Positions 1-9,861 of a DNA stretch of 34,717 nucleotides are shown here, in pieces; the stretch's first letter is position 1, and the number at the start of each line of letters is the position of its first letter. Both the position numbers and the translations under genes were made by a program. The notes under the pieces are model-generated. The model was given only the letters and a program-made list of their open reading frames with translations, did no database searches and was not told where the DNA came from. Source of the stretch: Acanthaster planci (lineage: Eukaryota; Echinodermata; Asteroidea; Valvatida; Acanthasteridae); assembly GCF_001949145.1 (NCBI RefSeq), contig NW_019091504.1, positions 152,002 through 186,718 on the forward strand, written 5' to 3'.

Positions 1-2023
1 TGGGAGAAACGGGGCACTTACTAGCAAAAGGGACACTGCTATAGCATGTTGGTGGGAGGGCGGGTTAACACCATTTCCTCATAGGCTACTCCGTCAATGA
101 AGGATAAAAAAAAATTGATTCGAACCTACAAATCGGAGTTACGTAAGACGTCTGCACTAAGGATGTAGCTTTGAATTTCACCCAAGAAAACTTGTGAATT
201 GTTAAACTCTTGGAAACAGAGTTGCAACCGAGTCAGCCACAAGTCACCACAGATTATTCAGTCCTAAATCAACCAATGACAAAGGCATTATTCCTTTGTC
301 GTTCACCTGTACAGTTAGTTCCAACCTGATTTGTGGACTAACTTTCGAAATGACTTGTGAACTGATTTGTGACTTGACCCTATTCCAACTCTGCTCCAAA
401 GCACCGGTCACGTAGCGTGTCCAGAGAGCAGTAAATCACACTTACGTGGAGCGAGCCCGTATTCTCTTGACTGTTGTTAATGGAGTTCATTGTCATGTTA
501 CAACATGCGGTGAGTTTAATTCAACCTCATAAAGTAGGGTACTTTGCAAAGAAAAAATCTCCATGAAGCGACTGTTTTTCTTGTTGCTGTCATTATATTT
601 GTTTCATATTTCGACTCTCTAATATCTATTGATGGCTCCTTTTCTTATTTCCTCTGAAATTGAACACCCACCTCTCATACCACCGTAGGAATAAAATAAT
701 AAAAAAAATTGGCTTTAGTTCAAAAACCAGAAAGAACTCAGTCTAAAGGTGTGCTTAGCATTCATTGTACACCTTCTTTTATTTATCAAGATATATACAA
801 ACCGAAAATGTGAGTCTTCTAAGGATTCCGGGCGTTCATTTTAAACTAATACTTACATTATCTTCTTCCATCTGACGCTGGATTAACTCAGTAAAATTCT
901 TTTACTGATAAACTGTACATATTTATGTTAAACACTGCACATAACCATACAAAAATATTTTACAACTGCTTGAAAGATAATAATAGCTTCTTTAAACCTA
1001 TTCCATTTGATTTCAAAACACTAAACTAAAAACAATTCCAACAATAGTTTTCAGAAATAAATATCTTTGTAGATATTCAGGTTTACTTAAAACATGAAGT
1101 ATTTGGGAACTTTTGCAATCAACTGTTGTTTCTGGGACTAAACGATTGGATTAAAGGCAGCTTTGCTAAACACTAATCAACTCATCTGTTGATCATGTTT
1201 TCTATACCAGTATATATAAAAACAGTTCTTGTGTAAATCCTAAAGAATAATCTTCATAACATTTAACTTTGAGAAATAATAGGTGTGATTAGGAGGGGTT
1301 ACGGGTTGATAGGACGTGAAATTTTTTTATTCAGAAAAAAATGGTTTGAGGTATTCTTGTTATAAAGGGGAGGTTGAAAGAGAACTAAGGTAGGATTTAT
1401 TTTGAAATGAAAATAGAAAAATAGAAAAGTAATTTCTTCACTTGTGAATTGATTTTATGGACTCGTTAGTTTCCTACTCCTTTTCAATTTTGTGCATTTC
1501 TTTGTTAATTTGAACAATTTCAAATAATGTACAGGCATAACAGATATCTGTCAATAATCTTTTGCATGTAGATTTACATGCAAATTACATGGTCATTGAA
1601 TAATTTTTCAAAAAATAAAAAGAAACTAACAGAATAAATGGTTGAAATATCTTGCCCATTTACCGAGACCTGTTTTCTTTCAACCAACCTCCTTTGGATT
1701 GTATATTCAATGAAAAGAACACACAAAACACAAAGAGAACGGACCAGAAAGTTCTTTTTGAAATTGGGACCCCCCATCAAAATCTGACATCTTTTGCCTA
1801 ACACAAATTTTCATATCCTACGCAATATCTTCTTTCCATGCACTAAAGTCAACATTTTCCATGTACCGAGATAGCTTCTGAAAGGCATATCCCACACACA
1901 AATGCTATCATGACTCCTAATAACTTCACAATGATTCAAATTAATTTTAAAAAGGTCATGCCTTAAGATTGTGACTTGGAACTTTTTGTTTAAAAAACAG
2001 GTACCACAGAAGATGTCGTATAT
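1..2023. other. 3' flank of CREB3L-like gene, no gene seen
   Basis: No conserved coding segment, RNA gene or transposon end is recognisable on either strand. The sequence is AT-rich with short low-complexity runs. The part nearest 2023 is probably the 3' UTR of the minus-strand CREB3L-like gene. The closest canonical polyadenylation hexamers on that strand (AATAAA, seen as tttatt on the plus strand) are near 1396-1401 and 1326-1331, about 620 to 700 bases past the stop codon. That UTR length is plausible but unproven. The only open frames are short and resemble nothing I know. Confidence 0.5.
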
Positions 2024-2397
2024 TTACATTTCGTCTCCATGCTGGATAGTTTTTGTCACTTGCCGTTGGAGCTTCGGGTTGTTGTGCCTGGTATCTGTGC
2101 TTGACTGGTTCCTGCTGGTTTCTTTTACCTCCGCTGGTTTCCCAGGATCTTGCGACAGCTGAGAGGCAGCAGCATCATGGGCTGACGGGGCATTTGAATC
2201 TGCATTCAAACGATCTCCCGCTTCTTGACTGGCTGATGGGACCTCTGATTGCTTTGTGTAGGATGGCTTGGCAAAGCGGCCAAATGTGATTGGTTCATCT
2301 TCATCGAGTTGGTTGTCAGCCATGACACTAGGCTCTGTGCTGATACTGTAGGGCTCTTCGGTGGGCATATCGGTTTGCTTCAGTGTTCTTGACACAA
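2024..2397 (-). CDS. CREB3L3/4: CREB3L-like final exon, luminal tail
   Basis: Begins after a CAG acceptor at 2398 (phase 1) and ends at TAA 2026-2024. It opens with VVSRTLK (R345, L347), matching the R-x-L type S1P cleavage motif expected about 20 residues after the membrane segment. The tail is hydrophilic, rich in Ser, Asp and Glu, with one N-Q-S glycosylation sequon, and ends Q-H-G-D-E-M. A luminal, secretory-pathway location for this segment is inferred from family topology. Confidence 0.94.
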
Positions 2398-5300
2398 CTG
2401 TAAAGAAACAATCGTTGAATTAATCTGAAGTCTTGTTTCTTCTCAACCACAATTATAGAGGGACTTGAGTGAGGACTTGAGTTCAATTTTCTTGATTCGT
2501 GACTTGGCTCTGAATTGGATGAAATGAACTTGGCTACATCTCTTGCAAGTCATTCCCATTACAATGTATCATAGCTGTGTCAACCGCGATGTTGAAGTGC
2601 CCCGCCCCTATCACTTAGATTTGACACTACAGCACACCACAGCTCTCATACTCTGTACATCATTCTTGCGAGGTTACAAAACACACCACATGAATACCAA
2701 CTTGAGGTACGATACGGTGAAAAGGTGCTTAGCTAATGGATGAGGTTATGTGGTGTGCCTATGTTCAGGTTGCAAGTCTGACTTACCCACTAATGTGTGG
2801 GTAACGTGTCATCTGTTAACAGGCATAATAGTCAAGTTGATAAGCATGTAAAAGATGTGCTAGGCCAAAACCTCCGGTTACTGCCTATAATGGAACATTG
2901 GCCTACAATCTGTGAAAGGGTCCCAGCTAACTTATGCTGAACAATCACATTTGTTGAGAAGTGATTTCTGAATTGACTTCACTTTAATAAAGCTACATAT
3001 CTGTAGGGTTTTTAAAATGGAATATTCCAAGCAAAAATTGATGTCCAAATTGGGTATCCAGTGGCTGTGGCTTTGTTGTTATTGAGTTGCAGTGGTGCAT
3101 AGCCACAGCCAAAGATAAAATTACAGTTTCAGACGGCCTAGCAAAGCTGATAACCAGCATTTCAAGCATACAACTTACCTCCTGATGGTTGGTATCCCGC
3201 AGACATCTGGCTGTCTTTGGATTTACCAAAGGGGTTGAAGCTTGGAGCGATCAGTAATGCAAATGATAGCAGCAACACCTGTTTACGAGAAAAACACAAA
3301 CAACAAAAATAAAGTCGCTGAATTTAAATGACTCCAAGTAGAGATTCAAAAGTTTAATTTTTGATATTTAAGAATAGTTTTGATACAAAATTGACTCATA
3401 AGTAACCTAATAACCCATTTCTGAGGCTTTGCAAATTTTCAATTCAAGTTGGCTACACCAATGAAAAAAATGGATGTATGAAAATTTGTACACATCTGTT
3501 AATAATATTTAATGCATGAATTTAAGTCAAATCGCATTTCTCTAAAAAGCCCTTTCAAGGTTTTGGATGAGTAACTATGTTATCTCGTCTCTTATTTCAT
3601 CAGATCAGTTGTAGAACTGTGTGAGAGACCTAAAGGCTATGTATGCTTGTTTCGGTCTTACCATGACACAGGTGCTGGCATGCGCTGCTTTGGTCGTTGT
3701 CTTGCTAACCAAGGCTTGTAGTTTCTTCAGCTGCTCCATCAGAGATCTGAAAATGCACAAGGGAAATGGTTGAAGCATGGAAGAAACTGACCAAGTGTTG
3801 TGCAGAAGTTCCATAAATGGTTCTTGGTTTAAAGTTAAGAGATGGACTTTTGAGTCTTGGTTTGATATTTACCCAATGGCAATGGTTCTCTTATTGGGTT
3901 TTGCCAGGGAATATAGTTCTTGACTCTGGGTTTACATAAGGACTGTGGTTCTTATTCAGGGTTCCTTCACCTAAAGGACAATTAAATTCCATGACTTTTC
4001 CATGACTTTAGTCATTTTTACAAAATTCCATGACTTTTCCATGACTTTAGTCATTTTTACAAAATTCCATGACTTTTCCATGACTTTAGTCATTTTTACA
4101 AAATTCCATGACTATTCTAGGCCTGGAAAATGAAAACAAATTTCCAGGACTTTTCCAGGCCGCAGGAACCCTGTTATTCTGAGTTTATCCCAAATTTACC
4201 AGGGTTCTTGGATTTAAGTTAATTCATGGACCATACTTTGGGTTCAAATTGCAGCTAAAGACCACAGTACTTTGTTCGAGAGTTTTCCCTCGGACAATTA
4301 GTCATGATTTCATGATTCCAGGGTTATCCATGGACCATAGTTCCTGGTGCTAAGTTTAGCCATTAACCCCTTAACGATGGGAATTTCTTCCCGAAAGCCG
4401 ACTCCAAGATTTCCAGCCTCGCTTGGCCACGAAGGCCACCTGCCAAACCGCAAATTCTCGGTTTGTGGCCCTGCGTGCTCTGCACGCTTTGAATTACATG
4501 GTGAAAAGGCTGATTGTTCGGTGGCATGCGGCTCTACTCAAGCTTCCACATTCTCGTTGCCTCTTTTTAAAGTGGGGACTATTGTGAAGCTGGTGATTAT
4601 GATGCAAAATCGGTCTTTTCATTTTTGGGCTACACACAAAGGCCAATCACCATATTTACAAGAGCCAAGGTCTGCCTTCCTTCACCATGTTCGCTTGAGC
4701 GTGGGCTGAGAATAGTAGCTGAAATGCCGGCTGAGGATCTCAATATTTACGGTGGCTATAGCCGCCCGCCGGTGCGTAGCGGTTAATACGTACTTGTTTT
4801 CATTCTCCAGCTTGGCCATTTTCTTCTGCATCTCAAGGTTCTGTTTTGTACAGAGTTGCACACGTTGTTCCAAATTGTCCACGTACACCTTCTTGCGCTT
4901 ACGACTGTCCATGGCCGAGATCTTGTTACGAATTTTGCGTCGCACTGTCTTGAGTGCCCTCTCCTCATCCTAGGTTTCCATGGAGACAATCATCAATCAG
5001 TTTGGAGAACATGAGATGTTTGAAGGAAAATCCACTCAAGACAACTTCATAGATAAATTTTGGAAAAAAATCTCATTGCCATGGAAACGATATTTAATGG
5101 AAAAAAAACATTTCCGAAAAGGTTTATGATTTCCAGCAGTATGGTGGTAACCACACTGTCTTGGTCAAATAACAGATTTCATGAAGGTAATACCTTTGTC
5201 AAAGGCATATCTGTTGGTAGGGTGATGTTCATTTCTGCTAGTAACCTCTTCTCCTCATCTGTCAGTCTAAGTTTGGGGTAACTCTGGTAACGAAAAAAGG

Positions 5301-7739
5301 AAGGAAAATTTGCAAAGATAAATTTTGAGTTTAATATTACCAGCCACCCAACGAGATTTCAAATTGAAAAGTAGGAAAACAAATCTAGAGAAATCAAAAG
5401 TATAAATCTGGTACAAGATGGGAAATGAAATTCCAAAAAGGAAATTTACTGATACAAAAAGAAATCAATGAAAAAGGTTCTTTGTGCTACAATATACCTG
5501 CAAAATATTTCACAAATATCTGGTCAGGAAAAATGCTATTCAAGATATGTCTACATTTTAAGAAGTTCAATGGCCATATACCTCATTCTGGTGTATTTTT
5601 CCAAGCTTACTGTACCTTAAAAGGGGGAATCTTAATTTAGCAATGTAGAATATCTACAAGTATCCACGTAAAGCAGCCTTTACAATTATTGATCACCAAC
5701 TATTAGTTATTGATAATTGCCAAGTGGCATACCGAGTCTGTTGTTGATATGGTTCTTGTTGCCGTTGTAGCACTAATCGTTTTGATGTCTTGCACCGTCA
5801 AAGGTAAAGTGGCTTTCTTGGCTTCGGTTGAGGTAAGTTTGAGATCCCAATCAAAGCCACCTATAATCAACAAATGTTTGACTGCAGTGTTAAAGTCAAT
5901 AATTTGTACAACTGAAATATTTGGCGACAAAGGAGCCACTCACATGTATATCAATATCCAACTCATTTCAGCATCACGCAAGGTAAGAAAAAGGTTTTTT
6001 TTCAGTTTGGACAAAAAAAATCTTTCTGTTGACACCAATTAATGCCTACAGGAGCATGTTTAATGCCATTAAAAAATTTGAATATAATCATTATTTTTTT
6101 CTTCCAGTTTCTCCAGGTAAAATCCTCAAGTTTTGATCCTGTAATCTGACTACATGTACACGTATGTGAGAAGGTTCCAAGTAGCACTGATAAAAGCAGT
6201 TGTCGCCACACCAACAGATGTTTTTAATGACTTGCATGTTGCATGTAAAAGTCACATTATTCATGCAGTTATCTGGTCCATATGGTACACAGTTTGCTGT
6301 TTCATGTCATTAGCATATTGTTAGTTGGTGATGCACATCCAATGAATTGTATGACAGCTGGCACGAATAATCAATACTTTCTGAACATCTGCAATGTCTA
6401 GTGTTTATACAGACCACAGAAAGTCAAACGTGAAACTGCGCTTTGGCATAACTAAAATGCAAAGTTTGAATATTCTGAATCACTCTGAAAAAATTTTCTT
6501 ACAAATTCAATCCAAAATTAATATTTATATGGATGTCTTATAAGTAACTGGCATTCTTGTCAACCTGAATATTTGCTTTTTGAAATATTGTTTTTGTTAA
6601 AAAGGGTATTCTTCATTTATATAAAAATGATTGCAGTGAAATTTTGATTTATAACAGCGTAATTGTGTGTTGCTGGCATGACAAGATCAGTATTTTTTTT
6701 ACAAAAAATGAGAAAATGACCCACTACAGGAAAAAACGGACCAAAAAAAGGGAACAGTTTTACAATAACCTTCTAAAAATGCAATCATAAGTAATGGCAA
6801 AGGAAGAAATTCTGCATACCTGATTCAATTAAATCTGATTTATCAATGGTTGTCTGTTCCATGAGCATTTCATCTGAGCCAATCAGGTAACTCGACATAT
6901 CTGCTGAATCCATTATCACTTCTTCCAATTCGTCAATGCGTGGAGGGCTGTCACCTGATTGGCTGTCGCTCTGGTACTGAGGGGAATTGATGCCATCAGA
7001 AATGCCACTATCACTGTGTTCGGGGGAGGCAACAGGTTGGTCGTAGGAATTCTTTGGGACAGCTGAGAGGTCAAAGTCCGTGTTGAGAAGATTAGAGAAG
7101 ATGTCATCACTCACAGGTGGGAAGTCTTGGTCATAGAGCTGAATAGATGAGAGATTTAAATGACTGTTAAAACAAATTATAGATATCCTTCTTGGTCAGT
7201 CAAATGAATTCTTAATCTTTCCACTCTACTCCTGTTGACACTTGCCTCTGAAATAAAACAACTCACTATAAATGTTGATTGATCAAAATTGATTGACCTT
7301 GTACAAGTGATTTTAATTTCTGTTCTTATCTTCTTTGTATAGTAAGTAAATATGTTATAAAACAAAACAATTCAATGGAATACACTTGCCCAGACAAGTG
7401 TATTCAAAAAGATTTATAAACATTTCAAAGTAATTTTTACATTAAGGACTCATATTATTAATTCTAGTCACTACGTCAGTTTACAAAAGAGCTTAACAAT
7501 TTGATGATGTCTTTACAAGATCTGTAATTATTCTTTGAAGATATGAACCATAAAAACAAACAAATTGATTGCATTGTCAAATAAATTCCTGAACCAATAG
7601 AATCCATCCTTACCAAAGGTTCATCTGTATTGTTGAACGTGAGTTCAGACAGAATGCCATCTTTTTCATTGAAGAGAAGATCCAAGTCCTCCGATCCTGA
7701 CAAAGTCCTTCCACTCAGATTTTCGACTGCCACCGACAT
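2024..7739 (-). CDS. CREB3L3/4: CREB3-like ER-membrane bZIP transcription factor, 8 coding exons, complete
   Basis: Coding exons on the minus strand, in order: 7739-7614, 7138-6820, 5860-5733, 5283-5194, 4969-4794, 3746-3662, 3278-3179, 2397-2024. They join in frame (1398 nt, 465 residues plus TAA). Visible in order: N-terminal acidic motif with [11 protein letters not shown] (residues 19-29), a Ser/Asp-rich activation region with SDSGISDG, the pre-bZIP helix [10 protein letters not shown], basic region [18 protein letters not shown] (231-248), a leucine zipper, one membrane segment (about 305-322), and a luminal tail with an SRTLK S1P-type site and a GDEM end. CREB3-family proteins sit in the ER membrane with a luminal C-terminus; Golgi S1P/S2P cleavage releases the nuclear bZIP half. 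The N-terminus looks like CREB3L3; the DEEKRLL helix, the GVxSR stretch and the DEM end look like CREB3L4. It may therefore be the pre-duplication orthologue of both. Family assignment is secure; the exact paralogue symbol is not. Confidence 0.96.
3179..3746 (-). CDS. CREB3L3/4: CREB3L-like zipper end, juxtamembrane and transmembrane exons
   Basis: Two exons, 3746-3662 and 3278-3179, separated by a 383-base intron. The first finishes the zipper ([13 protein letters not shown]) and carries the family's T-K-A-A-x-x-S-T-C-V stretch just before the membrane. The second begins with the hydrophobic run [18 protein letters not shown]. The P and N-P residues at its luminal end are the kind of helix breaker that S2P substrates need. 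The junctions are CAG acceptors with GTAAGA and GTAAGT donors. Confidence 0.95.
3957..4173. mobile_element. MITE-like element with CAGGGTTCC ends and internal 39-bp tandem repeat
   Basis: Starts CAGGGTTCC and ends with its reverse complement GGAACCCTG. It is flanked on both sides by ttatt (3952-3956 and 4174-4178), a candidate 5-bp target duplication. The body holds about 3.3 copies of a 39-bp unit (ttccatgac recurs at 3987, 4026, 4065 and 4104), then a diverged segment with TTCCAGG words. There is no coding capacity. It lies in the intron between the bZIP and zipper-end exons. The CAG-start ends suggest the hAT group, but a 5-bp duplication is shorter than the usual 8. Confidence 0.7.
4363..4786. 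mobile_element. piggyBac-like MITE (TTAA-bounded) abutting a splice donor
   Basis: A 424-base GC-richer block bounded by TTAA at 4363-4366 and TTAA at 4783-4786. Reading inward, the ends are TTAACCCCTTAACGATGGG and, from the right on the other strand, TTAACCGCTACGCACCGG: an imperfect inverted match beginning TTAACCxCT. TTAA duplication is the hallmark of piggyBac-type elements. There is no transposase; the open frames inside are not family-like. The composition differs clearly from the AT-rich intron around it. Identity as piggyBac-derived is inference from the boundary words. Confidence 0.6.
4794..4969 (-). CDS. CREB3L3/4: CREB3L-like bZIP exon (basic region and first zipper heptads)
   Basis: This exon (residues 222-280, phase 0 in, phase 2 out) carries the DNA-contacting basic region. 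The signature R-K-I-R-N-K-x-S-A-x-x-S-R-K-x-K-K-x-Y distinguishes CREB3 members from CREB/ATF1 proteins. The zipper positions run 254, 261, 268, 275, 282, 289 as L, C, M, L, L, L, with the last two in the next exon. The donor is GTACGT at 4793-4788. Only seven intron bases separate the exon from the TTAA boundary of a transposon-like element (4363-4786), so this donor sits in unusual sequence. Confidence 0.96.
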
Positions 7740-7781
7740 CTTGCTCAAGTGTTTGACGGTTCTTATGTTGCCCAAGTCTTG
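7614..7781 (-). CDS. CREB3L3/4: CREB3L-like exon with start codon and short 5' UTR
   Basis: The start is the ATG at 7739-7737 with A at -3. It yields 42 residues, including the family's N-terminal DLLFxxxDGIL-type acidic helix about 20 residues in, as in vertebrate CREB3L3. The exon ends at a GTAAGG donor after codon 42 (phase 0). A polypyrimidine-plus-CAG acceptor at 7782 would begin the exon at 7781, leaving 42 bases of 5' UTR here. The reading frame stays open upstream to that acceptor, so a longer N-terminus from another exon cannot be excluded, but family length argues against it. Confidence 0.85.
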
Positions 7782-7932
7782 CTGCAGGTTCAGAAAAAGT
7801 TTCAAGTAGAAATTTTGATTGTGTTTTAATCTTTTAGGCCTAAGTGATGAAATAGGCTCTTGTATCATGTTCAAGGAGTTTTAACTAAAACTAACTGAAA
7901 AGAACTAAAAGAAAGGATAATGAAATAAATGC

Positions 7933-8296
7933 TGGTCAACTCGGACACATGCCAACTCGTACACACCAATTCGTACGCCAACCAACTCATATGCGTGCCA
8001 ATTCCTACACGTGCCGACTCGTACGCCAACCAACTTGTACGCCAACCAACTCGTACGCCAACCAACTCATACGTCGACCAACTCGTACGCCTTGGTTGAG
8101 CATGCGGTTGGTTGAGCATGCAGCTAGTTGAGTATGCGGTTGGTTGAGCTACGCCAACCAACTCGTACACCAACCAACTCGTACGCCAACCAACTGGTAC
8201 GTCGACCAACTCATACGCCAACCAACTCGTACACCAACCAACTCGTACGCCAACCAACTGTACGCCAATCAACTCGTACGTCAACCAATTCGTAAC
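7933..8296. repeat. 16-bp minisatellite with an internal inverted block
   Basis: Tandem copies of a 16-base unit close to GCCAACCAACTCGTAC cover about 360 bases. At 8092-8149 the orientation flips: four units of the form gttggttgagcatgcg occur, which keep the same 16-base spacing but read on the other strand. Because 16 is not a multiple of 3, the array shows as a long open frame on both strands with a 16-residue periodicity. That frame is a repeat artefact, not a protein. The array lies upstream of the first recognised CREB3L-like exon, in either its promoter or a 5' UTR intron. Confidence 0.93.
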
Positions 8297-9639
8297 CGTG
8301 TACATGTACAAGTTTAGTTCATATACAAGCGCAATGACGTGCTGGGAATTGGATTTATGAAGCGAGAGTAATCACTGAAAACTGTAGGGTTTCTTTATTT
8401 TTCCAAGCAACCTGGACCAAAAAACGGAACATGAAAGGATATAAGACGCCGACAGTATTCTTTGCCATGATTGACTGTGGCTGCAGCAGGAAAGAGAACG
8501 TAAAAGACTAATTGACCTATTGAAATCAAACTGAGTGACATCCAACTAGAAAGTAAAAGCAGGAATACTGTTACCATGAATAGCGTGGAAACTTTCCTTT
8601 TTGACAAAACTTTTGTAGGCCTAGAAACAAATTTTCAGGGTTTGATACGAATGCCTACAGGATTTCAGTCACCTGTTAAAGAAATGACTTTCCCTCAAGT
8701 ACGTCGTTTTTCTAGTTCCGAATTGTGAAAAAATTTTAGTCAGATCACGGCATAAACTTCTTCAAAATATTAGTTAGCCCATATATCAGAATTACAGTGA
8801 ATAATTGTAAGCGAAGTGAATTAGACCTGCCCCTCAGTAATTGTTGTCTCAGTAATCGATTTTTTGGCTCCATGATTTTTGACAAAAGTCAAAAGGAGGT
8901 CAGTTTTCATTTCAACCAATCGGGAACATAATGAATCCTGAACTCGGAAAACAACAAACATTTGCCAGCTCTGCAAACCACGACATCTGTGTAATAGGTC
9001 TTGTTTTTCCGAGAAGGGCGTGCACCACATGCACACTAATCATTGTTCACTGCGGTGGTTCCGTAAGTAAACTAATTTTTCTGAGTGACCTCTTCAAATG
9101 AACTGCTTGAAGTTGGTTGGTGTATGAGTTGGTCAGCGTATGTGTTGGCATCTCAATCTGAATCATATACTATAGTCAGTGACACTGATAGTTGGCAAAG
9201 CCTCCATCAGGAAACATCACACCAACTTGATGCCATGCGTTTGAGTTGACATGGTTGACCTGACCCCAGTGAAATACACTGAAATACAATGATGAAATAC
9301 ATTTATCCAATTTTCTTTACTGTGCAATGTCACAAAGTGCAGTGGAGGAAACCACATATACCATGTATACGCGATGGAAAGAAAACTGCATGTCAGGCGA
9401 CAGAGAAGGGAGAAAAACCAAATTGTACCGAGAAAAATGCTATTAATTAACTCTGTCACTTTTTCACATTAAAGTTACAGACACAGTTATATTATCAATC
9501 TCACCCTGCTTGTGACTTGACCAGAATTCCCTCGGAAATGCGATACTAACCTTAGAAGATGAACGAAATTCTTTATCGCCAAGATAAGTCCCACACAATC
9601 TCTGTTCTTCGCCTACTCTTGTTGCTATTTTTGGACCGT
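8297..9639. other. Spacer between CREB3L-like and NSA2 genes
   Basis: No coding segment with family resemblance is visible. Two and a fraction units of the 16-bp minisatellite recur at 9112-9148 in reverse orientation. A TGACGTG word occurs at 8335-8341. On the minus strand an open frame begins at ATG 9760 and meets a good donor-like sequence (AAG|GTTAGT) at 9551. Its phase would fit the acceptor at 7782, but the peptide resembles nothing I know and could simply be 5' UTR. Confidence 0.4.
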
Positions 9640-9861
9640 GAATCATGTTTACATCCAACACGGCAGGGATGACGTGGCCGATCAATATCGCGCCACCAAG
9701 CGGTCCACACACTTTTAATTTGAAGACTAGCAAATTTTTACCAAGTGAGGGCGTCATCATTTGTAGTCGTCCTCGTGGCGTACGCGTTCAGATCAGCGAG
9801 ACTACAAAAACTACAATTTATCAAATCACCGTGAAAGCGATTAACAAATTCATTAAAAATG
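9640..9861 (+). promoter_or_regulatory. Presumed NSA2 promoter and first exon region (CpG-richer)
   Basis: A locally GC- and CpG-richer segment in an AT-rich landscape, ending at the NSA2 start codon. It contains TGACGTGG at 9670-9677, identical to the core of the unfolded-protein response element bound by ATF6, XBP1 and CREB3-type factors. No clear TATA box is seen. The transcription start is not determinable; it is probably between about 9740 and 9840. It could also serve the divergent CREB3L-like gene if that gene has an undetected 5' non-coding exon. Confidence 0.45.
9859..9861 (+). CDS. NSA2: NSA2 exon 1: start codon only
   Basis: The second exon begins directly with P-Q-N-E-Y, residues 2-6 of NSA2, right after its CAG acceptor, so the ATG must come from an upstream exon ending ...ATG|GT. 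The only strong match upstream is ATG|GTAAGT at 9859-9867, preceded by AAAA, at the end of the GC-richer promoter segment. Joining it gives phase 0 and the exact family length. I recall a similar start-codon split in vertebrate NSA2. A 5' EST could settle it. Confidence 0.82.

Noticed and set aside
4347-4709. A 120-codon plus-strand open frame
   Set aside because: It falls inside the GC-richer piggyBac-like MITE and opposite the CREB3L-like gene, with no recognisable domain.
7933-8296. CRISPR-like array
   Set aside because: Units are contiguous 16-mers without unique spacers, in an animal genome.
7871-8311. A 146-codon minus-strand open frame with repeated TSWLAYELVGV-like peptide, and a plus-strand counterpart
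   Set aside because: It is the translation of the 16-bp minisatellite; the peptide periodicity follows from 3 x 16 bases, there is no splice or start context, and the opposite strand is open too.
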